64,000 nucleotides of DNA, taken from the NCBI GenBank assembly GCA_964495385.1, contig CAZBVO010000005.1, forward strand, positions 1 through 64,000. Reading direction: 5' to 3'. The position numbers and the translations under genes were made by a program. Shown in pieces: positions 52,695 through 64,000 of this stretch (within the stretch, counting starts at the first letter, position 1; the number at the start of each line of letters is the position of its first letter). The stretch comes from CAG-1138 sp964495385. GTDB lineage: Bacteria > Bacillota > Clostridia > Christensenellales > CAG-917. The notes under the pieces were generated by a model that was not told where the DNA came from, ran no database searches, and saw nothing but the letters and a program-made list of their open reading frames with translations.

Positions 52695-52723
52695 TTGACT
52701 TTTCCATATTTTAGCACTAAAAT
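52695..52723 (+). promoter_or_regulatory. Promoter of rpoBC
   Basis: TTGACT (52695-52700), 17 bp, TAAAAT (52718-52723), giving a leader of about 170 nt. A further TATAAT at 52741-52746 lacks a good -35. No rplJL genes lie upstream, so rpoB has its own transcription start here. Confidence 0.7.
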
Positions 52724-52756
52724 AGATAAATGCCATTTAATATAATGCGTAGTGCG

Positions 52757-52807
52757 CCCTATGCGGATAGGGTAAGGGGACATTTGCGCCCGACGAATTT
52801 TTTCGTC
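52757..52807 (+). other. Structured leader of rpoB
   Basis: CCCTAT/ATAGGG with a GCGG loop (52757-52772) and GACGAA/TTCGTC with a TTTT loop (52792-52807). TGCGCCC is repeated at 52753 and 52785, offering alternative pairings. No U-run follows, so a simple terminator is unlikely. Possible attenuation or processing site. Confidence 0.45.
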
Positions 52808-52899
52808 TGAAGCCATTATACATTGAATTCGGGCAAATTACAACGAAATTTTAAGCATTTTTGTGCGTTAGATTTAATTTTTTTGAAGGAGCGTGAAAC

Positions 52900-55800
52900 A
52901 TGTCGCAACAAAGAATTCATAAGGAAATGTACGGCACCACCGAGAGGATGACCTTCTCTAAAATCAAGGACGTTCTCCCGATTCCGTATCTTATCGAAGT
53001 TCAAAAAGATTCCTACAAAACTTTCATTGAAACGGGCATTAAGGAGGTCTTCGAAGACTATTCTCCTATCCGCGATTTCAGCGACCGTATGGAACTCCGT
53101 TTTCTGGACTACTCGCTGGACCCTGTTCCGAAGTATTCCGTCAAAGAATGCAAAAACCGTGACACCACTTATTCGGTGGGCCTGAGGGTTAGAGTGCAAC
53201 TCGTCAACCTCGAAACGGGCTCGATCGTCGAAGACAACGTGTTTATGGGCGATTTGCCTTTGATGACCGAAAGCGGCAGCTTTGTCATTAACGGTGCCGA
53301 GCGCGTTATCGTCAGCCAGTTGGTCAGAAGCCCGGGCGTCTATTTCGGTGCAGAACCGGACAAAAACGGTGTACCTCGTTATGCGGGTACGGTTATTCCT
53401 AACCGCGGCGCATGGCTTGAATTCGAAACCGATGCCAACAACGTTTTGTGGGTTCACGTCGACCGCACCCGTAAAATAACCGCAACCACTTTGCTTAGGG
53501 CTTTGGGTTGGGGCAAAGACGAAGAAATCATCGCTCTCTTTGGCGACGAACCTATTTTGCAAGACACCATTGCAAAGGATCCTATCGAATCCAGAAACCT
53601 CGAAAGAGGTCAAATCGACCTGTTCCGCCGTCTGCGTCCGGGCGAAGTTCCTACCGGCGAAGGTGCCAAAATCCTTATCGAAAACACCTTCTTCGATTCT
53701 CGCCGTTACGACGTAAGCAAGGTGGGCCGCTACAAGTTTAACAAAAAACTCGGCATTGCCAACCGCATCGAAGGTTACCGCGCCGCAGAAGACGTAGTAA
53801 GCCCGCTTACCGGCGAAATCCTTATCGAAAAAGGTCAATACATCACCCGTCAGATGGCTGAAGAAGTTCAGCGCAACGCGGTGAACGTCGTTATGCTTAA
53901 AAAGGAAATGAACGACGACGGAAAAGCCTTTAAGGTTATCGGCAACAACACTGTTGACCTCGCCGCTTTCGTCGATTGCAATCCTAAAGACCTCGGCATC
54001 ACCGAGTACGTTTACTATCCTGCTTTGAAAGTTATTCTCGACAGCGTCGAAGACAATGCCGAACGCATCAACGTTATCAAGCAGAACGTTCACGAACTTG
54101 TCAAAAAGCACATCACCCGTGACGACATCGTAGCAACCGTAAGCTACAACCTCGGTCTTACTTACGGCATCGGCGACATCGACAACATCGACCACCTTGC
54201 AAACCGCCGCGTACGCTCCGTCGGCGAACTTTTGCAAAACCAATTCCGCATCGGTATCAGCCGTTTGGAAAGGGTTATCAAGGAAAGAATGAGCATTGCT
54301 CAGGAAGACAAGGAAATCAACCCTCGTTATCTCATCAACATTCGTCCGGTAACCAGCGCAATTAAAGAATTTTTCGGCAGCAGCCAATTGTCGCAGTTTA
54401 TGGATCAGCCGAACCCTATTGCCGAACTTACGCACAAACGTAAACTGTCCGCATTGGGCCCTGGCGGTTTGTCTCGTGAAAGAGCAGGCCTCGAAGTCCG
54501 CGACGTTCACCACACTCACTACGGCAGAATGTGCCCTATCGAAACGCCTGAAGGCCAAAACATCGGTCTTATCACGTCGTTGTCGTCTTACGCACGCGTA
54601 AATGAATATGGATTTATAGAGTCTCCGTACAGAAAGGTAGATAAAGCTACGGGCATCGTTACCGATCACGTCGATTATTTGCCGGCAGACGTCGAAGACA
54701 GATATATCGTTGCTCAGGCAAACGAACCGTTGGACGACGAAGGTCACTTTGTCAACAGCCGTGTAAACTGCCGCTTCATCGGCAACGAATACAAGAAAGG
54801 TTGGAAAGAACCGGTAGATAAAATCAAGGAAGTCGAAAGAGAAAGAGTCGATTACATGGACGTTTCTCCAAAACAGTTGATTTCCATTGCAACCGCACTT
54901 ATTCCGTTCCTCGAGAACGACGATAACAAGCGTGCACTTATGGGTTCCAACATGCAACGTCAGGCAGTTCCTCTCATCAAGCCTACGGCTCCGATGATTG
55001 CCACCGGCGTCGAACACAGAATCGCTTACGATAGCGGCGTATGTCTCATCGCCAAAAACGGCGGCACGGTTACATACGTTGATGCCGACCGCATCCTCGT
55101 GACTCGTCCGTCCGGCGACGTCGACACCTACGAAATGCACAAATTCCAGCGCAGCAACCAGTCCACCTGCATCAACCAGCGCCCGATAGTTTACAAGGGA
55201 CAGTCTGTCAACGCAGGCGACATCTTGGCCGACGGTCACAGCTGCGATCACGGCGAACTCGCACTCGGCAGAAATATTCTTGTCGGCTTTATGAGCTGGG
55301 AAGGCTACAACTACGAGGACGCTATTCTTATCAGCGAAGAACTTGTTCGTGACGACGTTTTCACTTCCATTCACATCGAAGAATACGAAAGCGAAGCACG
55401 CGACACCAAGCTCGGTGAAGAAGTTATCACCAGAGATATCCCTAACCTTTCCGAAGAAGCGCTTAAATATCTTGACGAAGACGGCATCATTATGGTTGGC
55501 GCAGAAGTTCACAGCGGCGACATTTTGGTCGGTAAAGTTACGCCTAAGGGCGAAACCGAACTCACTCCGGAAGAAAGATTGCTCCGTGCCATCTTCGGCG
55601 AAAAGGCAAGAGAAGTCAGAGACACTTCCCTCAGAGTACCTCACGGCGAAAGCGGCATCGTAGTGGACGTTAAGGTGTTCACCAGAAAGAACAAAGACGA
55701 ACTCGATCCGGGCGTCAACAAACAGGTCAGAGTTTACATCGCTCAAAAACGTAAAATCAGCGTAGGCGACAAGATGGCCGGACGTCACGGCAACAAGGGC

Positions 55801-56730
55801 GTTATTTCCAGAGTTCTTCCGAAGGAAGATATGCCGTTTATGGCCGACGGAACTCCGCTCCAAATCGTGCTCAACCCGTTGGGCGTTCCGTCCCGTATGA
55901 ACATCGGACAGGTTTTGGAAGTTCACCTCGGACTCGTGTCCCGCTTGCTCGATTGGAAAGTTTGCACGCCTGTATTCGACGGCGCAAACGAACAGGATAT
56001 CAAACACTTGTTTGAAGAAAACGGCTTGCCTTCCGACGGTAAGATTCAACTTTACGACGGCAGAACCGGCGAACCGTTTGAAAACAAAGTTACGGTCGGC
56101 GTTATGTATATGCTTAAACTGCATCACCTCGTCGACGACAAGATTCACGCACGTTCGACAGGTCCGTACAGCCTTGTTACGCAGCAGCCTTTGGGCGGTA
56201 AAGCGCAATTCGGCGGACAGCGTTTCGGCGAAATGGAAGTTTGGGCATTGGAAGCTTACGGTGCGGCAAACGTTTTGCAGGAAATTCTTACGGTCAAGTC
56301 CGACGACGTCGTGGGACGTGTAAAGAACTACGAATCCATCGTAAAAGGCGAAAACATCAACGAACCGGGCATTCCGGAAGCATTCAAAGTGCTTATTAAG
56401 GAAATGCAGAGCCTCGCTTTGGACGTCAAGGTTCTCACCGAAGATCACGACGAAGTTTCGTTGAGAGATTTCGTGGACGACGACGAGCTGGCCGAAGCAC
56501 CGCAATCGGCAATCCGTCCGAAGGACGAAGACAAAGAAGAAATCGATCCGAGCCAGTTCTTCAATTTCGGCACCGACGAAGAAGAGAAGAGCGACGACTT
56601 GTTTGCAAGCGGTTTGTTCGGAGCAAGCGATTTGTTTGACAACACCGACAGCGATTACGACGCAGACATCTTTGCGGATTTCGAAGTCACCAAGGCCCCT
56701 AACGAGCTCTTTGGTGACGACAACGACTAA
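52900..56730 (+). CDS. rpoB: RNA polymerase beta subunit
   Basis: The 1276-residue beta subunit is complete, with all conserved blocks. The rifampicin-pocket segment around residues 493-520 contains D502, H512 and S517 (E. coli D516, H526, S531). Two positions differ from the common pattern: P504 (E. coli N518) and K515 (E. coli R529). Later landmarks are GNKGVISR and EDMPF catalytic-core segments near 966-980 and the QPLGGKAQFGGQRFGEMEVWA switch region. The last 70 residues are a very acidic tail. GGAG lies 10 bp before the ATG. rpoC begins 23 bp downstream; both share the upstream promoter. Confidence 0.98.
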   Translation: MSQQRIHKEMYGTTERMTFSKIKDVLPIPYLIEVQKDSYKTFIETGIKEVFEDYSPIRDFSDRMELRFLDYSLDPVPKYSVKECKNRDTTYSVGLRVRVQLVNLETGSIVEDNVFMGDLPLMTESGSFVINGAERVIVSQLVRSPGVYFGAEPDKNGVPRYAGTVIPNRGAWLEFETDANNVLWVHVDRTRKITATTLLRALGWGKDEEIIALFGDEPILQDTIAKDPIESRNLERGQIDLFRRLRPGEVPTGEGAKILIENTFFDSRRYDVSKVGRYKFNKKLGIANRIEGYRAAEDVVSPLTGEILIEKGQYITRQMAEEVQRNAVNVVMLKKEMNDDGKAFKVIGNNTVDLAAFVDCNPKDLGITEYVYYPALKVILDSVEDNAERINVIKQNVHELVKKHITRDDIVATVSYNLGLTYGIGDIDNIDHLANRRVRSVGELLQNQFRIGISRLERVIKERMSIAQEDKEINPRYLINIRPVTSAIKEFFGSSQLSQFMDQPNPIAELTHKRKLSALGPGGLSRERAGLEVRDVHHTHYGRMCPIETPEGQNIGLITSLSSYARVNEYGFIESPYRKVDKATGIVTDHVDYLPADVEDRYIVAQANEPLDDEGHFVNSRVNCRFIGNEYKKGWKEPVDKIKEVERERVDYMDVSPKQLISIATALIPFLENDDNKRALMGSNMQRQAVPLIKPTAPMIATGVEHRIAYDSGVCLIAKNGGTVTYVDADRILVTRPSGDVDTYEMHKFQRSNQSTCINQRPIVYKGQSVNAGDILADGHSCDHGELALGRNILVGFMSWEGYNYEDAILISEELVRDDVFTSIHIEEYESEARDTKLGEEVITRDIPNLSEEALKYLDEDGIIMVGAEVHSGDILVGKVTPKGETELTPEERLLRAIFGEKAREVRDTSLRVPHGESGIVVDVKVFTRKNKDELDPGVNKQVRVYIAQKRKISVGDKMAGRHGNKGVISRVLPKEDMPFMADGTPLQIVLNPLGVPSRMNIGQVLEVHLGLVSRLLDWKVCTPVFDGANEQDIKHLFEENGLPSDGKIQLYDGRTGEPFENKVTVGVMYMLKLHHLVDDKIHARSTGPYSLVTQQPLGGKAQFGGQRFGEMEVWALEAYGAANVLQEILTVKSDDVVGRVKNYESIVKGENINEPGIPEAFKVLIKEMQSLALDVKVLTEDHDEVSLRDFVDDDELAEAPQSAIRPKDEDKEEIDPSQFFNFGTDEEEKSDDLFASGLFGASDLFDNTDSDYDADIFADFEVTKAPNELFGDDND

Positions 56731-56753
56731 CGCGGACAGGAGGTTAAAATTTT

Positions 56754-60332
<3,579 letters not shown>

Positions 60333-60340
60333 AACTTTGC

Positions 60341-60369
60341 TCCCTGCAACCGAATCGCTTGCAGGGAGA
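60341..60369 (+). terminator. Hairpin between rpoC and metK
   Basis: Perfect 10-bp arms CTCCCTGCAA / TTGCAGGGAG with a 9-base loop start 8 bp after the rpoC stop. The bases after it (ATTATAAC) are not a U-tract, so it may stabilise or partly terminate the rpoBC transcript. Confidence 0.6.
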
Positions 60370-60392
60370 TTATAACAATAGGTATTTACATT

Positions 60393-61562
60393 ATGACTAA
60401 AAAATTATTTACATCCGAAAGCATCACCGAAGGACATCCGGACAAGGTGTGCGACCAGATTGCCGACGCAATTTTGGACGACATTATTTCAAAGGACAAA
60501 AACGCTCGCGTAGCTTGCGAGGTTTGCGCCACCACCGGACTTGTTTTGGTTATGGGCGAAATTTCCACCACCGAATATTGCGACGTGACCGGCATTGCCA
60601 GAAAGGTTATCAAAGATATCGGCTACAACAGCAGCGAACTCGGATTTGACGGCAACACTTGCGCCGTCATCAGTGCAATAGACGAGCAGTCGGCAGATAT
60701 CGCTCAGGGCGTCGATACCGCGCAGGAATTCGACGGCGACGAAGCGGACAAAATCGGTGCCGGCGATCAGGGCATGATGTTTGGCTATGCCACCGACGAA
60801 ACGGAAGAGCTTATGCCTCTTGCAATCGTGCTGGCTCATAAGATTACCAAAAAACTGACCGAGGTCAGAAAATCCGGCGAAATAAGCTATCTCAGGCCGG
60901 ACGGAAAATCGCAGGTAACGGTCGAATACGACGACGGAGTGCCTACAAGGGTGGATGCCGTTGTAGTTTCGGCACAGCACAATCCGGACGTTACGCACGA
61001 CCAAATCGAAAAAGACATAATCGAAAAAGTTGTGAAAGCGGCAATCCCAGCGGAGCTTTTGGACGAAAACACCAAGTTTTACATCAACCCGACGGGCAGA
61101 TTCGTCAAAGGCGGCCCGCACGGCGACAGCGGCCTTACCGGACGCAAAATCATCGTCGACACCTACGGCGGCTATTGCGCTCACGGCGGCGGTGCGCTCA
61201 GCGGCAAAGATCCCACCAAAGTTGACAGAAGCGGACTTTATATGGCAAGATACGTTGCTAAAAACCTTGTTGCGGCAGGTGCTTGCAAAAAGTGCGAAAT
61301 CGAAATCGCCTATGCGATCGGTCGTGCGCACCCTGTTTCGCTTACCGTTCAGAGCTTCGGTACTGGTGTAGTATCCGACGAGAAACTGGTTGAAATCGTC
61401 AAGAAAGTGTTTGATTTGAGGCCTTTGTCCATCATCAACAATCTCGACCTCAGACGCCCGATTTATCAGGCAACGTCCAACTACGGCCATTTGGGCAGAA
61501 AGGAATTCAGTTGGGAGAGAACGGACAAAACCGACGAAATAAAAAAACTTTTGGAGAACTGA
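60393..61562 (+). CDS. metK: S-adenosylmethionine synthase
   Basis: MetK makes SAM from methionine and ATP. The 389-residue protein has SESITEGHPDKVCDQIADA (residues 8-26) with the ATP-binding histidine 15, the GAGDQGMMFGYA potassium/ATP loop near 122-133, FYINPTGRFVKGGPHGDSGLTGRKIIVDTYGG split over about 227-255, and the C-terminal RPIYQATSNYGHLGR. Length is standard. There is no SAM riboswitch in the 60-bp gap after rpoC, so control probably differs from Bacillus metK. recD2 starts 9 bp downstream. Confidence 0.98.
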   Translation: MTKKLFTSESITEGHPDKVCDQIADAILDDIISKDKNARVACEVCATTGLVLVMGEISTTEYCDVTGIARKVIKDIGYNSSELGFDGNTCAVISAIDEQSADIAQGVDTAQEFDGDEADKIGAGDQGMMFGYATDETEELMPLAIVLAHKITKKLTEVRKSGEISYLRPDGKSQVTVEYDDGVPTRVDAVVVSAQHNPDVTHDQIEKDIIEKVVKAAIPAELLDENTKFYINPTGRFVKGGPHGDSGLTGRKIIVDTYGGYCAHGGGALSGKDPTKVDRSGLYMARYVAKNLVAAGACKKCEIEIAYAIGRAHPVSLTVQSFGTGVVSDEKLVEIVKKVFDLRPLSIINNLDLRRPIYQATSNYGHLGRKEFSWERTDKTDEIKKLLEN

Positions 61563-61571
61563 CAAAGGTTA

Positions 61572-63791
61572 ATGGAAATTCAAGGCGAAATTAAAACCGT
61601 AATTTTCAATAATCCCGAAACGGGTTACACTGTTTTGGACGTAAAAATTGGCAGCGGTGAGGTAATCACCGCTGTCGGCATATTCCCGCCGGTGGCAGAG
61701 GCCGAGCGGGTTGTTTTGCGTGGCACGTTCAAAAACAGCAGTAGGCACGGTTATCAATTCGTCTGTGAAAACGTCGAGGTTTATCCTCCCGAGCAAGCAG
61801 AAGCAATCATAAAGTATTTGTCAAGCGGATTATTTAAAGGTATAGGCGAGGTTACGGCCCGTGCCATAGTTACGGCGTTTGGTTGCAGAACGCTGGACAT
61901 AATCGAAAATTCGCCGATGCAGCTTTACAAAGTCAGGGGCGTCAGCCTTAAAAAAGCGATGGAAATAGGCCTTGCGTACAACGAAGTTAAGCGCATGAAC
62001 GAGGCCATTATGTTTTTGCAACAGTTTTCGGTCAGCTTGAACATGGCGCTGAAAATCTATCAGATTTACGGCGACAAAACGGTAAAAACCGTTAAGGAAA
62101 ATCCGTACCGTCTGGTTGACGACGTCGACCGCATCGGTTTTGCTACCGCCGACCGCATAGCCGCCGAAGAGGGGATTGCTCCGGACAGCGACTTCAGAAT
62201 AAAAGCCGGGATAACCTACGTTCTCAAGGAGGCTTCTTCAAAAAGCGGCCACACCTATTTGCCGGAAGGCGAGCTGGTTAAGGAAGTTTTGGAATTGTTG
62301 AAATTTTCCGAAACGGACACCGACAAGGTTTTGTCAAACGTCGACGACATGCTGTTTTTAAGCACGCTGGCCGAGTATAACGATTTCGACGGTCGCTGTT
62401 TGATGCTGTACAAAAACTACTCGGTCGAAAAAAGCATTGCCCGTCGGCTTATCAGGTTGCTGGACGAACACAGGCCGTTTTTTATCGATCCGCAGGACGC
62501 AATCGGCAGATACGAAAAAGTCAACGGCATAACGTTGCACGAAAATCAAAAAGAAGCGATAAACAAAGTTTTGTCCCGAGGCGTCGAGGTCATAACCGGC
62601 GGCCCGGGGACGGGAAAAACCACCATCGTGAAATGTATTTTGTCAATTTTCAGGTCGGCAGGATGCAGAGTAAGTTTGTGCGCTCCGACGGGAAGGGCGT
62701 CAAAAAGGCTTTCGGAGGCGACCGGTGAGGAAGCAAAAACCATTCACCGTTTGCTCGATTTGGATTATAAAGACGGCAAAGGCTTTTTTACCTACAACGA
62801 AAACACTCGCCTTGACAGCGACGTTATCATCGTGGACGAAGTCAGCATGGTTGACGAATATGTTTTCAATGCGCTGATTTCGGCCATAAAACCGGGCGCA
62901 AGCCTCATTTTGGTGGGCGATAAGGACCAACTTCCGTCGGTGGGTGCGGGAAACGTGCTGTCCGACATTATCGGCTCGGGCGTGTTTGACGTCACCTATC
63001 TTACACACATTTACCGCCAGGCCGAGGAAAGCTTGATAGTCACCAACGCACACCGCATAAACAAAGGCGAAATGCCCGTTTTGAACGAAAAAAGCAAGGA
63101 CTTTTTCTTCGAGGAAAAATCCGATCCGATAGCCGCAAAAACGGCCGTCGTCGACCTTGTAACTTCCAGACTTCCGAAGTATTTGAACGTTGATCCGACA
63201 GAGATTCAGGTGCTTTGTCCGATGAAAAAAGGAACGGCTGGAGTTGAAAATCTCAACCGTGAAATAAGGCGCGCGCTGAACCCGAAAAAGCCTTCCGACC
63301 ACGAAATCAAACAGGGCGAAAACACCTATCGTATCGGCGATAAAGTTATGCAAATCGTCAACAACTACCAGATGGAATGGACGGTCAGACGCGAAAATTA
63401 CAGCGAGTCCGGCACGGGTGTTTACAACGGCGACATTGGGTTTATAACAGACATCAACATGCTGAATCAAAAGTTTACCATCACGTTTACGGACGGTAAA
63501 GTGGCGATTTATTCGTTTGGCGAACTTGACCAAATTGTTTTGGCGTATGCAGTAAGCATACACAAAAGTCAGGGAAGCGAGTTCGATGCGGTGGTAATAA
63601 GCGTTTCGCAAGGCAACCCGTTTTTGCTTACTCGCAACCTTTTGTACACAGCAATCACAAGGGCAAAAAAGCTGGTTGTGGTTGTAGGCACCAAAGATAC
63701 GGTACACAAAATGGTCAGAAACAACTACACGCAAACCCGGTACAGTTTGTTAAAGGAGTTTGTCAGAGAGGAGGTCGGGCACGATGAGTAA
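61572..63791 (+). CDS. recD2: SF1B DNA helicase RecD2
   Basis: The 739-residue enzyme is a RecD2-type 5'-3' helicase. The N-terminal half (1-310) has the RecD2-specific domains with helix-hairpin-helix text (FKGIGEVTARAIV). Walker A is GGPGTGKTT with K349; Walker B is VDEVSM with D422-E423. Later motifs include VGDKDQLPSVGAGN, and near the C-terminus VSIHKSQGSEFDAVV and LYTAITRAK. RecD2 is found in Firmicutes without RecBC and helps in replication-fork stability and repair. Only AAAGG precedes the ATG. The comF start overlaps its last 8 bases. Confidence 0.96.
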   Translation: MEIQGEIKTVIFNNPETGYTVLDVKIGSGEVITAVGIFPPVAEAERVVLRGTFKNSSRHGYQFVCENVEVYPPEQAEAIIKYLSSGLFKGIGEVTARAIVTAFGCRTLDIIENSPMQLYKVRGVSLKKAMEIGLAYNEVKRMNEAIMFLQQFSVSLNMALKIYQIYGDKTVKTVKENPYRLVDDVDRIGFATADRIAAEEGIAPDSDFRIKAGITYVLKEASSKSGHTYLPEGELVKEVLELLKFSETDTDKVLSNVDDMLFLSTLAEYNDFDGRCLMLYKNYSVEKSIARRLIRLLDEHRPFFIDPQDAIGRYEKVNGITLHENQKEAINKVLSRGVEVITGGPGTGKTTIVKCILSIFRSAGCRVSLCAPTGRASKRLSEATGEEAKTIHRLLDLDYKDGKGFFTYNENTRLDSDVIIVDEVSMVDEYVFNALISAIKPGASLILVGDKDQLPSVGAGNVLSDIIGSGVFDVTYLTHIYRQAEESLIVTNAHRINKGEMPVLNEKSKDFFFEEKSDPIAAKTAVVDLVTSRLPKYLNVDPTEIQVLCPMKKGTAGVENLNREIRRALNPKKPSDHEIKQGENTYRIGDKVMQIVNNYQMEWTVRRENYSESGTGVYNGDIGFITDINMLNQKFTITFTDGKVAIYSFGELDQIVLAYAVSIHKSQGSEFDAVVISVSQGNPFLLTRNLLYTAITRAKKLVVVVGTKDTVHKMVRNNYTQTRYSLLKEFVREEVGHDE

Positions 63792-64000
63792 GTTTTCGGC
63801 TCGGCTTAAAAATCTGCTTGTCGCTTTTCGCGACGCCGTTTATCCGCAGAATATCACTTGCGATTTGTGCGGACGCGAGCTTTTTAAGGACGGACGGGGC
63901 TGTTTTTGCGACGATTGCAGGCAAAAACTTCCGTTGGTTAAAGGCAAAATTTGCGCTTGTTGCGGCGTGCCTATGGCGAACGAAGCCACGTACTGCGACA
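63784..64000 (+). CDS. comF: ComF family protein, N-terminal part (cut by window end)
   Basis: Seventy-two codons are visible before the window ends. They show the ComF zinc-binding start: CDLCG (residues about 26-30), CFCDDC (about 40-45) and CACCG (about 57-61), with the next CxxC beginning at the edge. The phosphoribosyltransferase domain must lie beyond. ComF supports DNA uptake during competence and related repair. The ATG overlaps the end of recD2 by 8 bp with GGAGG upstream, so they are co-transcribed. Confidence 0.88.
   Translation, partial: MSKFSARLKNLLVAFRDAVYPQNITCDLCGRELFKDGRGCFCDDCRQKLPLVKGKICACCGVPMANEATYCD

Noticed and set aside
52816..56505. A 1229-codon open frame opposite rpoB, and similar ones opposite rpoC and glgP
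   Set aside because: The sense genes are certain; the antisense frames are codon-bias shadows.
60333..60392. SAM riboswitch in front of metK
   Set aside because: The gap is only 60 bp and mostly one simple hairpin; a SAM riboswitch needs a larger multi-helix structure.

Overview
The window looks like chromosomal DNA of a Clostridia-type member of the Bacillota, probably an uncultured gut or fermenter lineage. Support comes from the paired glgC/glgD ADP-glucose pyrophosphorylase genes, a PerR plus reverse-rubrerythrin pair, the spore maturation genes spmA and spmB, an RqcP-type S4 protein, RecD2, strong AGGAGG-type ribosome binding sites and SigA-like TTGACA/TATAAT promoters. No rRNA, tRNA, CRISPR array, insertion sequence or phage gene was seen. 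Genes strongly prefer TTG/CTT/CTC over TTA for leucine and avoid CTA and TCA, which leaves very long but meaningless open frames on the opposite strand.

Layout. 1-2.3 kb: a nitroreductase, an alpha/beta hydrolase and a small protein that looks like a shikimate kinase without its P-loop. 2.4-12.5 kb: a six-gene glycogen operon (glgB, glgC, glgD, glgA, glgP and a GH13 amylase) between a near-consensus promoter and a strong terminator. 12.5-13.5 kb: perR and rubrerythrin on the minus strand. 13.7-19.3 kb: a sugar symporter and two intracellular glycosidases (GH127 and GH2). 19.4-21.9 kb: a PH-domain membrane protein and a minus-strand pair (DUF1624 acyltransferase-like plus a small membrane protein). 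21.9-22.3 kb: a 600-bp non-coding stretch with several inverted repeats.

22.3-41.4 kb is a single uninterrupted gene for a 6355-residue lipoprotein, 30 percent of the window and its most unusual object. It has a lipobox, then about 15 diverged tandem units averaging about 310 residues, separated by short acidic linkers of the type ALATADDD, then about 1500 residues of Ig-like repeats. I cannot assign it to a named family.

41.5-64 kb is mostly housekeeping: an SPFH protein with a zinc-ribbon membrane partner, a DUF1858 protein, an AI-2E family permease, spmA-spmB (minus), the overlapping cluster metG-tatD-radical SAM-ksgA, a conserved hypothetical, rqcP-ispDF (minus), rpoB-rpoC behind a structured leader, metK, recD2 and the first third of comF, cut by the window end.

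Functionally the first 20 kb describe sugar import, removal of arabinose and other glycosyl residues inside the cell, and storage and mobilisation of glycogen. The giant lipoprotein gene has its own promoter region and terminator, so it appears to be a stand-alone transcription unit.
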